NCBI GenBank assembly: GCA_041645035.1
Contig: JBAZQU010000008.1
Coordinates: 1-46,036, forward strand
Direction: 5' to 3'
Length of the DNA: 46,036 nucleotides
From: 2-02-FULL-48-14 sp041645035
GTDB lineage: Bacteria > Patescibacteriota > Gracilibacteria > UBA1369 > 2-02-FULL-48-14
Positions 39,137 to 46,036 of this stretch are shown in pieces. Position numbers and translations under genes: made by a program. The notes under the pieces are model-generated. The model ran no database searches, had not been told where the DNA came from, and saw only the letters and a program-made list of their open reading frames with translations. Each line of letters starts with the position of its first letter. Position 1 is the stretch's first letter.

Positions 39137-40276
39137 ATGAAATTTCTAAAATCACTTTTTGTCATCCTGACCCTCACACTATCCTTCCCCAATGCAGCTT
39201 TGGCTGGAGAACAAATTTATTCCGATGGATCTTTTTCTGAAGCCATTTACTGGACCCACGAATGGGGCATTTTTAATGGTTATCCCGATGGGAGTTTTCA
39301 CTCCAGCAATGAAATGAATAGAGCCGAACTCGCCAAAGTCTTGGTACTTGGTAGTGGGGTGGAAGAAGATGACGTAAGCACTTGTGCGGAAGAAGCTACT
39401 CAATCGTTCAGCGACGTGCCCACAGATGAGTGGTACACGGACTATGTGTACTGTGCCAAGGCTAAGGGTTGGGTTAGTGGAGATGACGGTGCAGATACTT
39501 TTCGTCCCGGGGACCCTGTGCTCATGGGAGAAACCTTTAAGATGATCGTAGAGTCACAATATGGAACGCCGGACGACTCCTACAAAGGGACTAATTGGTA
39601 CAACCTCTACACGAATTTTTTAGACGATTATCAAGTTATTGAAGAATACCATAGTGAGTACAGTAGTTACGTCTACTACGTTTATACCTTCTTAGAACTG
39701 GGTTATGATGATGGACTTGTTGGCTTTGATAGCAGCAGCTTGGCTTCCAAGATGCAACGGCAAGATATTGCGGAACTACTCTACCGAATGCGCATAGTCT
39801 TTGATGAGAATAGTGGGGCTCCTTATGATCCGGTTTACACCTTTGATGAACTGGAAGAACTTTATGGGACGGAAATTGAAATTGGAGACGCACTTTCTGT
39901 GGCAGATCCTCACTTCGGGTTTCGTTTTGAAAATGTTCCCTTGGAGAAACTCAATGTAGATCCAGAGGACTGGAGAGTTTACATAAGCGATCCTTCTGCA
40001 TTTGAACATGGAGGCTACTCATCTTGGGGTTTATTTTATCTCAACGGTGAAAAAGTTGGATATTATTCTGGCTATGACCGGTTTTTTTCCATCGGTATCT
40101 ATGATGCCAATTACAGCACCTCTCAACACGATGTAGAAAATGAAAATGGCCAAAAATACCTCTGGTGGTGTCCGCCGGGTTATGGCACCACTGTAGAAGA
40201 AATCCTTGCCAGCGAATGCGTGGTGGATGCCGAACAGAATGTGGATGCGGACTATGTGAACTTTGGGACTTATTAA
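39137..40276 (+). CDS. SLH-domain surface protein
   Basis: 379 residues. Signal peptide (SFPNAALA) then three S-layer homology-like repeats: AIYWTHEWGIFNGYPDGSFHSSNEMNRAELAKVL (about 33-70), FSDVPTDEWYTDYVYCAKAKGWVSGDD (about 91-130) and a weaker third ending SKMQRQDIAELLYRM. SLH domains bind pyruvylated secondary polymers of the wall. The C-terminal part is a separate unknown domain rich in Tyr/Asp with CPPGYG. Part of the envelope cluster. Confidence 0.85.
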   Translation: MKFLKSLFVILTLTLSFPNAALAGEQIYSDGSFSEAIYWTHEWGIFNGYPDGSFHSSNEMNRAELAKVLVLGSGVEEDDVSTCAEEATQSFSDVPTDEWYTDYVYCAKAKGWVSGDDGADTFRPGDPVLMGETFKMIVESQYGTPDDSYKGTNWYNLYTNFLDDYQVIEEYHSEYSSYVYYVYTFLELGYDDGLVGFDSSSLASKMQRQDIAELLYRMRIVFDENSGAPYDPVYTFDELEELYGTEIEIGDALSVADPHFGFRFENVPLEKLNVDPEDWRVYISDPSAFEHGGYSSWGLFYLNGEKVGYYSGYDRFFSIGIYDANYSTSQHDVENENGQKYLWWCPPGYGTTVEEILASECVVDAEQNVDADYVNFGTY

Positions 40277-40342
40277 AGCCCTCTGGTTGCATTCATCTAA
40301 GAAAAGTATAAACTTGGTCCATAAACCTAACCCCTCCCCCTC

Positions 40343-40855
40343 ATGAAGAAGAAAAATATAATCATTGCCTCGGTCCTTGCCATTGTAGTTGTAGGGGCGG
40401 TTGCCATGGCGCAAAGCGACATGCTTCAAGGACGTTTTGGAAGATGGGACTTTGCAAAAATCTATTCCTGGAGAGGGGCTTATGTCACCCTGCTCGCCAG
40501 CCCGGTTACGTCCGTGCACACGTCGGATGTTACATCTCATGTGAGTTCCGAAGTAAGTTCTGAAGTAACCTCAACAGTGGGGACTTCTAAAGTGGCATCA
40601 ACAGTAACCTCAACAGTGACTTCAAAGGTAACTTCAAAAGTGGCGTCAGGAATCACCTCCGCCGTTGCTTCCGCAGTAACCGTGCCTATCGACGTTGCTG
40701 AAAAAGTGAGAAAAGACAGCATCACAGCCCTGACCAGCGTCATTTTGGAAAGCTTTGCCAAGGACGCATACAGAAGGAATCCGTCTGCATTCATCCTCTC
40801 CGCCGAACAGATGGGAAAATTACTTGAAATGTACGAAAAGAGTTCTGTGAAATAA
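40343..40855 (+). CDS. Secreted Val-Thr-Ser tetrapeptide-repeat protein
   Basis: 170 residues. N-terminal hydrophobic signal/anchor (about 5-24, ending in AMAQ). Residues 54-113 are about fifteen near-perfect tetrapeptides of the form V-[TSA]-S-x (VTSD, VSSE, VTST, VTSK, VASG...), with every fourth residue Val and Ser/Thr at the next positions. The C-terminal 55 residues form a charged helical domain. No known family. The Ser/Thr density suits O-glycosylation, and the next gene is a Wzy_C-type enzyme coupled to it by a TAATG overlap. Confidence 0.78.
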   Translation: MKKKNIIIASVLAIVVVGAVAMAQSDMLQGRFGRWDFAKIYSWRGAYVTLLASPVTSVHTSDVTSHVSSEVSSEVTSTVGTSKVASTVTSTVTSKVTSKVASGITSAVASAVTVPIDVAEKVRKDSITALTSVILESFAKDAYRRNPSAFILSAEQMGKLLEMYEKSSVK

Positions 40856-42711
40856 TGCAAAAACACTTGGCTCAACTGAAATTTGTACTGGTAAGCCTCT
40901 TTGTTATACCCCTAGTCTACTTTCCTTTCCTGCACTTTTCTTTTACGGAAGGGAAAGAGCTTACTTTCAAAGCCATCCTCTTGCTGGGGCTTATTTTACT
41001 GTCCACGCTTGGCCTAAAAAAGAAAAAATTTCAGCTTAGACAAATTAGCGGATCACCCTTGTTTCTTTTACTGTGCGCCGTGTTGGCTCTACATGCGCTC
41101 AGCAATTTTTTATCCGGCAACCCACTGGTGACTTTATATGGAACTTATTCGCGGGGCGGAGGTTTTATTCTCGAGCTCTATCTTTTTGCGTTTATGGCTT
41201 GGATTGCATTAACGCCGGTCGTTTTTCATAAATGTCTAAAGTGGTTTTGGATTTCATCCGCCCTGGTAGCTCTCTACGCATGCGCCCAAAAACTGGGACT
41301 CGACGTGTTCTTCCAAAATTATTCTACTAATTTGTTTCAAGGCCGCGTATTTAGTTTTTCTGGAAACCCTTCCTTGCTGGGTCAATTAATGCTGCTTAGC
41401 ACAATTGTGAGTTTTTACTTATTTAATCAAACAACAAGTAGGAACAAAAAAATCTTTCTCGGAGTCGGAACTCTGCTGATGCTCGCCGCGATGATTTTTT
41501 CCGAAACACGAGCGGCCGTTTTGGGCTTGATGGGGGTCAGCTTTTTAGGAGTCCTGCGTTATCGCAAATTTAACGTCAAACTTTTGCTTTTACTCCCGCT
41601 TCTCATCGCGCTTATTTGGGCCGTTCCCTCCGATCGTTTTTCACTTTCCCAGCTTTCTTTGCGGTCACTCAATTCACGTTTTCAAATTTGGGAAGGGACT
41701 GTGGAGCTCATTCAAGATAAATGGCTGTTGGGCTATGGGCAGGAAACTTTTTATATACATTTCCCCGAGGTAATCACTCGGGAATTCCTAAATTTAGAAG
41801 AAGACATAACTATTTCGGCAGATCGCGTACACAACGAATGGCTCGAAGAAATTTACAATCATGGAATTTTGGCCGGGGCACTCTACCTCGTTTTGCTTGG
41901 CTTCGTTTTAAAGAAATTTTTTACTTCTCACAAAAAAGAAGAAGTTATTTTATGCGGCCTCATCCTCGCAAATAGCATACAAAATCAGCTCTCTTTTCCG
42001 GATATCACCATTCAAATGTTGATGGCTTTTTCTTGGGGCTCGCTCGTGGCCTTTGAAAGTGAAACGGAAACCCTTACCAATCCTTTGAATGGTCATAGAA
42101 AACTAAGACTGTCACTTATGGTACTCGGCCTCATTCTTACCGGCATCTTATTTGGCCAAACGGTACTAAGACCGCTTGTGTCCCACCGGCTCTATACTGT
42201 CTCTCAACAAAATTACTCCGAAGATTATACGGTGGCAGTGAATTCTTTAAAAAAAGCAATCACCTGGACACCTTACTACAGTGAATTGTGGTACGAGCTG
42301 ATGTTTATAGATCCGAGCAGTATGGAGCGAGCACTTGCGAATCTTGAATTAATAGACGGAGAGTCCGGCGATGTACTTGCTTGGAAAGGAAACTACTATG
42401 CGGGAAGTGACCCCCAACTTTCCGCGGAATATTATTTGCGAGCACTGGAGAAAAACCCTTCTCATCCAAACTGGATTCGTGCCTTTGCGGACATGCTTTA
42501 CGACCAAGGCGATTGCGAGACGGCTCTTTTTCTGTACACACAATATTTGGAGGCGGTGCCTGACTATTGGAAATGGACGTTAAACCTCGAAGAACACAGC
42601 GAGGCTCAGCAAAAAAGCTATGAAACTTTCTTCAAACACGTTCCCTATTTCTGGGGCACTTTGGAGAAAATGGAGACGTGCCGCGCTAAGCTAGACAACG
42701 TGAATCCATAA
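40855..42711 (+). CDS. Wzy_C-type O-antigen ligase / O-oligosaccharyltransferase with TPR tail
   Basis: 618 residues, around ten transmembrane helices (residues 1-430). The Wzy_C periplasmic-loop pattern is visible: SRFQIWEGTVELIQDKWLLGYGQETF and a nearby HNEWLEEIYNHGI (His/Glu typical of WaaL/PglL). Then a helical C-terminal domain of several TPRs (SPHPNWIRAFADMLYDQGDCETAL and others). This fusion is found in bacterial O-antigen polymerase/ligase and protein O-oligosaccharyltransferases. Last codons and stop lie in the repeat arm at 42697-42715. Confidence 0.85.
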   Translation: MQKHLAQLKFVLVSLFVIPLVYFPFLHFSFTEGKELTFKAILLLGLILLSTLGLKKKKFQLRQISGSPLFLLLCAVLALHALSNFLSGNPLVTLYGTYSRGGGFILELYLFAFMAWIALTPVVFHKCLKWFWISSALVALYACAQKLGLDVFFQNYSTNLFQGRVFSFSGNPSLLGQLMLLSTIVSFYLFNQTTSRNKKIFLGVGTLLMLAAMIFSETRAAVLGLMGVSFLGVLRYRKFNVKLLLLLPLLIALIWAVPSDRFSLSQLSLRSLNSRFQIWEGTVELIQDKWLLGYGQETFYIHFPEVITREFLNLEEDITISADRVHNEWLEEIYNHGILAGALYLVLLGFVLKKFFTSHKKEEVILCGLILANSIQNQLSFPDITIQMLMAFSWGSLVAFESETETLTNPLNGHRKLRLSLMVLGLILTGILFGQTVLRPLVSHRLYTVSQQNYSEDYTVAVNSLKKAITWTPYYSELWYELMFIDPSSMERALANLELIDGESGDVLAWKGNYYAGSDPQLSAEYYLRALEKNPSHPNWIRAFADMLYDQGDCETALFLYTQYLEAVPDYWKWTLNLEEHSEAQQKSYETFFKHVPYFWGTLEKMETCRAKLDNVNP

Positions 42712-42814
42712 ATTTCAGCTAAGCCTTTTGAAGGAAGGCGAAGTACATAAGGGCTTTCGTACTGAGCCTCCTTCAAAAGGCTTTTAGCTAATTATAAATT
42801 TATGGATTCACGTT
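42697..42814. repeat. Hairpin repeat element, copy B
   Basis: Outer 19-bp perfect arms AACGTGAATCCATAAATTT (42697-42715) and complement (42796-42814), inner 14-bp perfect stem AAGCCTTTTGAAGG / CCTTCAAAAGGCTT (42721-42734, 42770-42783), core GGCGAAGTACATAAGGG...GTACTGAGCC. It lies between convergent Wzy_C and carB; the arms carry both stop codons. Homologous to copy A. Confidence 0.78.
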
Positions 42815-45800
42815 AGATAGTGACTCCACGGCTCAATAGCCAAGTCGTCGAGATCGTAGCGTTCCAGAGTGTCAACCATGAGTTTGGCGACTTTTAGATC
42901 GATGGTGAGAGGGATGTTGTTGTCGATGGTGAGGCGGCGAATGGTGTAACCCACGGTCATTTCTTCATGTGAATAATTGCGGGGAATGTCGATGACCCAG
43001 TCCACTTTGTCTTTGCGAATCAGTTCGCTGAAGTTGGGGTGCAGGTCGCTGTCCATTTTGTGAACCACGGTTACATCGAGGCCGCCGTTTTTAAGCACTT
43101 CAGCGGTGCCGGGAGTGGCGTAGAGGACGAAACCTTGGGCGGCGAGCTTGCGAGCCGCCGGAAGAAAGTCCGCCTTGTCCTCAATTTTTCCAATAGAAAT
43201 GAGCACATTTTTGTGCGGCACTTCAAAGCCGGTCGAAAGCATGGCCTTGAAGAATGCCTCGTGCAGGTCGTCTCCAAAACAACCCACTTCTCCGGTGGAG
43301 CCCATCTCCACGCCGAGCACGGGGTCCGCACCTTTGAGACGAGAAAAAGAAAACTGTGGAGCCTTCACGCCCACGTAGTCGAGGTCCAAGGTTTTATAAT
43401 CACACTTTTTGGCGATGCCGAGCATGGATTCCGTAGCGATTTCAATAAAATTATAACCCGTTACTTTCGAACTGAATGGAAAACTTCGGCTGCTGCGCAG
43501 ATTACATTCAATCACTTTAATATCATTGTTCACGGCAAGGTACTGAATATTGAAAGGCCCGCTGATTTCCAGCGCCCTCGCAATTTTTCTTGTAATATTC
43601 CTGATACGCTTAATAGTTTCCATGTAGAGTTTTTGTGGAGGCAGTGCGATGGTGGCATCCCCGCTATGCACGCCGGCATTCTCCACATGTTCCGCAATCG
43701 CATAAATCATGATTTCTCCATTTTGAGCCACGGCATCTATTTCGATTTCCTTTGCGCCGAGTTCAAATTTAGTGATCACCACAGGTGCTTCTTTGGAAAT
43801 TTTTACGGCCTTGGCCAGGTAACCAATCAGCGTTTCTTTATTTTGAGCCACGGCCATTGCAGCACCGGAAAGCACGTACGAAGGACGTACAAGCACGGGA
43901 TAGCCCACTTCTTCCGCAAAACTAAGCGCATGCTCGATGTCTGCAAATTCCCTCCACTTAGGCTGATCCACCCCAAGCTTATCAAGAAGTTGAGAAAATT
44001 TATGACGATTTTCCGCCTGATCGATGCTGTGTGCGGATGTCCCAAAAATTTTCACCCCGGCCTGATCAAGCTTCATCACCAAGTTGTTTGGTGTTTGGCC
44101 ACCCGTGGAAACCACGACGCCATTCGGTTTTTCAAGCTCATAAATATCCAGCACCCGTTCGAGCGAAAGTTCATCGAAATAAAGCTTGTTGCATATGTCA
44201 TAATCCGTGGACACGGTTTCCGGATTGTAGTTGATCATGATTGTTTCGTACCCGTTCTTTTGCAGCGTCTTCACCGCATTTACACTACACCAGTCGAATT
44301 CCACACTGGACCCGATGCAGTACGCTCCACTTCCGAGTACGATGGCGCGTTTCTTGCGTCCGCCAAAGGCAATGTCGTGCTTAGTGCCGTGATATGTGAT
44401 GTACAAATAATTGGTCTTTGCCGGATATTCCGCGGCAAGGGTATCAATCTGTTTCACACAAGGCAGCACCTTGAGCTTTTTGCGCAGCGCCCGAATTTCC
44501 ATTTCCTCTTTGCCTTTCAAAATTCCGATCTGCTTGTCGGAGAAGCCATATTTTTTCGCGCTGCGCAGCAATTCTTCATCCAACTCTTCTTTTTCCAAGC
44601 ATTTGCTCATATCCACAATGTTTTTCAACTTGCCGAGGAACCAAGGGTCAATACCGGATAGCTTGGTTATTTCTTGAATATCCCAGCCATCGCGCAACGC
44701 TTCGGCAATAGCCAAAATGCGCTTGGGCGTGGGGTGCGAAATGGCCTGTTTTAAGTTTTCCGTATCAATATTGAGACGCTCATTTTCCGTGAGACCGATC
44801 ATACCGATTTGCAGCATGCGGAGTCCTTTTTGCATTACCTCTTCAAAGCTGCGCCCCAGCGCCATAATTTCTCCCACGGATTTCATTTCGCTGGAAATTT
44901 CGTGAGTTACTTTGCGGAATTTATCCAGATCCCAGCGAGGGATTTTGAGTGCGATATAGTCGAGGGAAGGTTCAAAACACGCGGTGGTCACGCCCGTGAT
45001 GGCATTGCGAAGTTCCGGCAAACTGTAACCAAGCCCAAGTTTAGCCGCCACATAAGCCAACGGATAGCCCGTGGCTTTGGACGCAAGCGCGGACGAGCGC
45101 GACAAACGCGCATTCACTTCAATCACTCGATATTCGCTGGACTTGGGGTCCAGAGCGTACTGAATATTGCACTCCCCCACAATTCCCAGATGACGGATCA
45201 CTTTAATCCCCAGTTCACGAAGCGCATGATATTCAGCATTATTAAGCGTTTGCGAAGGCGCCACCACAATACTTTCTCCCGTGTGGATTCCCAGCGGATC
45301 AAAATTCTCCATATTACAAACTGTGATGCAGTTGTCGTAGGCATCGCGCACCACTTCATACTCCACCTCCTTCCAACCCTTGAGACTTTCTTCCACCAGC
45401 ACTTGAGGTGAATAGGCAAAGGCGGCATTTACTTTTGCGATAAGCTCTTCTTCATTGTTTACAAAACCGCTTCCCTTCCCCCCGAGCGCAAAGGCCGCAC
45501 GAATCAGAAGTGGGAAGCCAATTTCTCGTCCGGCATCTAACGCGGCGGACAAATTGGTACACGCATAGCTGCGCGGCACTTTGACGTCAATTTTTTGGAG
45601 TTCCTTGTTGAAAAGTTCGCGGTCCTCGGTTTTTATGATGGCGGAAATAGGCGTTCCCAATACACGCACATCGTATTTTTTTAAAATACCTTTTTCTTCG
45701 AGCGCCACTCCGCAGTTGAGCGCAGTCTGTCCTCCAAAGGCCAGCAAAATGCCCTCCGGCTTCTCTTTGGCCATCACTTTTTCCACAAAATAAGGAGTGA

Positions 45801-46017
45801 TCGGCAAAAAATAAACTTCATCCGCGAGCCCCCAACTTGTTTGGTTGGTAGCAATATTCGGATTGACCAAAATCACCTCGACACCCTCTTCTTTCAGCGC
45901 CTTAATGGCCTGCGATCCACTGTAGTCAAATTCCCCCGCCTCACCAATCTTCAGAGCGCCCGACCCTAGGATCAGAACTTTTCTGGGAAGATTGAGCTTA
46001 GATTTTTTGGGGCTCAT
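42808..46017 (-). CDS. carB: Carbamoyl-phosphate synthase large subunit
   Basis: Makes carbamoyl phosphate for pyrimidine and arginine synthesis. 1069 residues, a complete CarB: two ATP-grasp synthase halves (first: VLILGSGALKIGEAGEFDYSGSQAIKALKEEG; second, near residue 565: RAIVLGSGAYCIGSSVEFDWCSVNAVKTL), the oligomerisation domain between them, and a C-terminal MGS-like allosteric domain (KADFLPAARKLAAQGFVLYATPGTAEVL). A TACATT hexamer ends 7 nt before the ATG. The small subunit carA is not in the window. Confidence 0.97.
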   Translation of the reverse strand: MSPKKSKLNLPRKVLILGSGALKIGEAGEFDYSGSQAIKALKEEGVEVILVNPNIATNQTSWGLADEVYFLPITPYFVEKVMAKEKPEGILLAFGGQTALNCGVALEEKGILKKYDVRVLGTPISAIIKTEDRELFNKELQKIDVKVPRSYACTNLSAALDAGREIGFPLLIRAAFALGGKGSGFVNNEEELIAKVNAAFAYSPQVLVEESLKGWKEVEYEVVRDAYDNCITVCNMENFDPLGIHTGESIVVAPSQTLNNAEYHALRELGIKVIRHLGIVGECNIQYALDPKSSEYRVIEVNARLSRSSALASKATGYPLAYVAAKLGLGYSLPELRNAITGVTTACFEPSLDYIALKIPRWDLDKFRKVTHEISSEMKSVGEIMALGRSFEEVMQKGLRMLQIGMIGLTENERLNIDTENLKQAISHPTPKRILAIAEALRDGWDIQEITKLSGIDPWFLGKLKNIVDMSKCLEKEELDEELLRSAKKYGFSDKQIGILKGKEEMEIRALRKKLKVLPCVKQIDTLAAEYPAKTNYLYITYHGTKHDIAFGGRKKRAIVLGSGAYCIGSSVEFDWCSVNAVKTLQKNGYETIMINYNPETVSTDYDICNKLYFDELSLERVLDIYELEKPNGVVVSTGGQTPNNLVMKLDQAGVKIFGTSAHSIDQAENRHKFSQLLDKLGVDQPKWREFADIEHALSFAEEVGYPVLVRPSYVLSGAAMAVAQNKETLIGYLAKAVKISKEAPVVITKFELGAKEIEIDAVAQNGEIMIYAIAEHVENAGVHSGDATIALPPQKLYMETIKRIRNITRKIARALEISGPFNIQYLAVNNDIKVIECNLRSSRSFPFSSKVTGYNFIEIATESMLGIAKKCDYKTLDLDYVGVKAPQFSFSRLKGADPVLGVEMGSTGEVGCFGDDLHEAFFKAMLSTGFEVPHKNVLISIGKIEDKADFLPAARKLAAQGFVLYATPGTAEVLKNGGLDVTVVHKMDSDLHPNFSELIRKDKVDWVIDIPRNYSHEEMTVGYTIRRLTIDNNIPLTIDLKVAKLMVDTLERYDLDDLAIEPWSHYLT

Positions 46018-46036
46018 CGGAGTGAATGTAATGGTT

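Noticed and set aside
43039..44661. 540-residue plus-strand ORF opposite carB
   Set aside because: Shadow of carB: the minus-strand frame is a full CarB with all motifs, and the antisense frame is rich in His, Phe and Arg as expected from reverse-complement bias.
1..46036. UGA recoding as glycine (as in Gracilibacteria/Absconditabacteria)
   Set aside because: TGA ends intact genes such as the VanW gene, carB, murF and the Fur regulator, with normal C-termini.
1..46036. CRISPR array, rRNA, integron or prophage
   Set aside because: No regularly spaced direct repeats, no rRNA signatures and no phage structural genes were seen.

Overview
The window looks like chromosome from a streamlined Patescibacteria (CPR) bacterium, most plausibly of the Peregrinibacteria/Gracilibacteria branch. 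The grounds are short, tightly packed genes with ATGA/TAATG couplings, many secreted or lipoprotein genes without known relatives, a KPVIYLYPE-type lipoprotein, a two-helix pilin-like protein and a complete MEP isoprenoid block. TGA is an ordinary stop codon (for example in the vanW-like gene and carB), so the glycine-recoded lineages are excluded. The taxon is an inference from gene content.

Layout. 0-3.5 kb: peptide deformylase, a FemABX aminoacyltransferase and two lipoproteins, one with an HEATH zinc-protease motif. 3.5-6.1 kb: ftsZ and ftsA. 6.1-12.2 kb: unknown proteins, a stand-alone 5'-3' exonuclease, rpsP-khpA with a pilin-like gene, a DciA-like protein and a GT4 glycosyltransferase. 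12.3-15.9 kb: tRNA-Asp, a PH-domain membrane protein, a lipid kinase, a Fur-family regulator coupled to a cobalamin adenosyltransferase, and hpf. 15.9-18.1 kb: an intact IS1595-type element with a P63C-like passenger, inserted exactly at the hpf stop codon. 18.5-25 kb: RNase Y, VanW and beta-helix surface proteins, a TPR protein and DNA polymerase III delta'. 25-27.7 kb: murF, rplT, rpmI, infC. 28.1-33.2 kb: ispG, ispC, a surface protein, ispDF and ispE. 33.2-37 kb: recR, folE, two unknown genes, a VapBC-type toxin-antitoxin pair and proC. 37.4-42.7 kb: an orphan AbiEi-like regulator and an envelope cluster (lipoprotein, SLH protein, V-T-S repeat protein, Wzy_C/TPR polymerase). 42.8-46 kb: carB.

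How they work together. Four enzymes (IspC, the fused IspDF, IspE, IspG) cover most of the MEP route to isoprenoids. FtsA/FtsZ, MurF, FemABX and VanW point to an active peptidoglycan wall, and the SLH, beta-helix and lipoprotein genes to an elaborate surface. Two recurring themes stand out. Many start codons lie 5-9 nt behind a -10 box, implying leaderless or nearly leaderless mRNAs. Several families of intergenic palindromes recur, including a two-copy hairpin element with compensatory base changes and a CTCGGC-GAA-GCCGAG mini-hairpin found three times, once inside a gene.

The best candidates for something new are the V-T-S repeat protein coupled to a Wzy_C/TPR protein (possible dedicated O-glycosylation pair), the Fur/adenosyltransferase operon whose operator recurs inside ispC, the two-terminator leader upstream of proC, and the hairpin repeat family.
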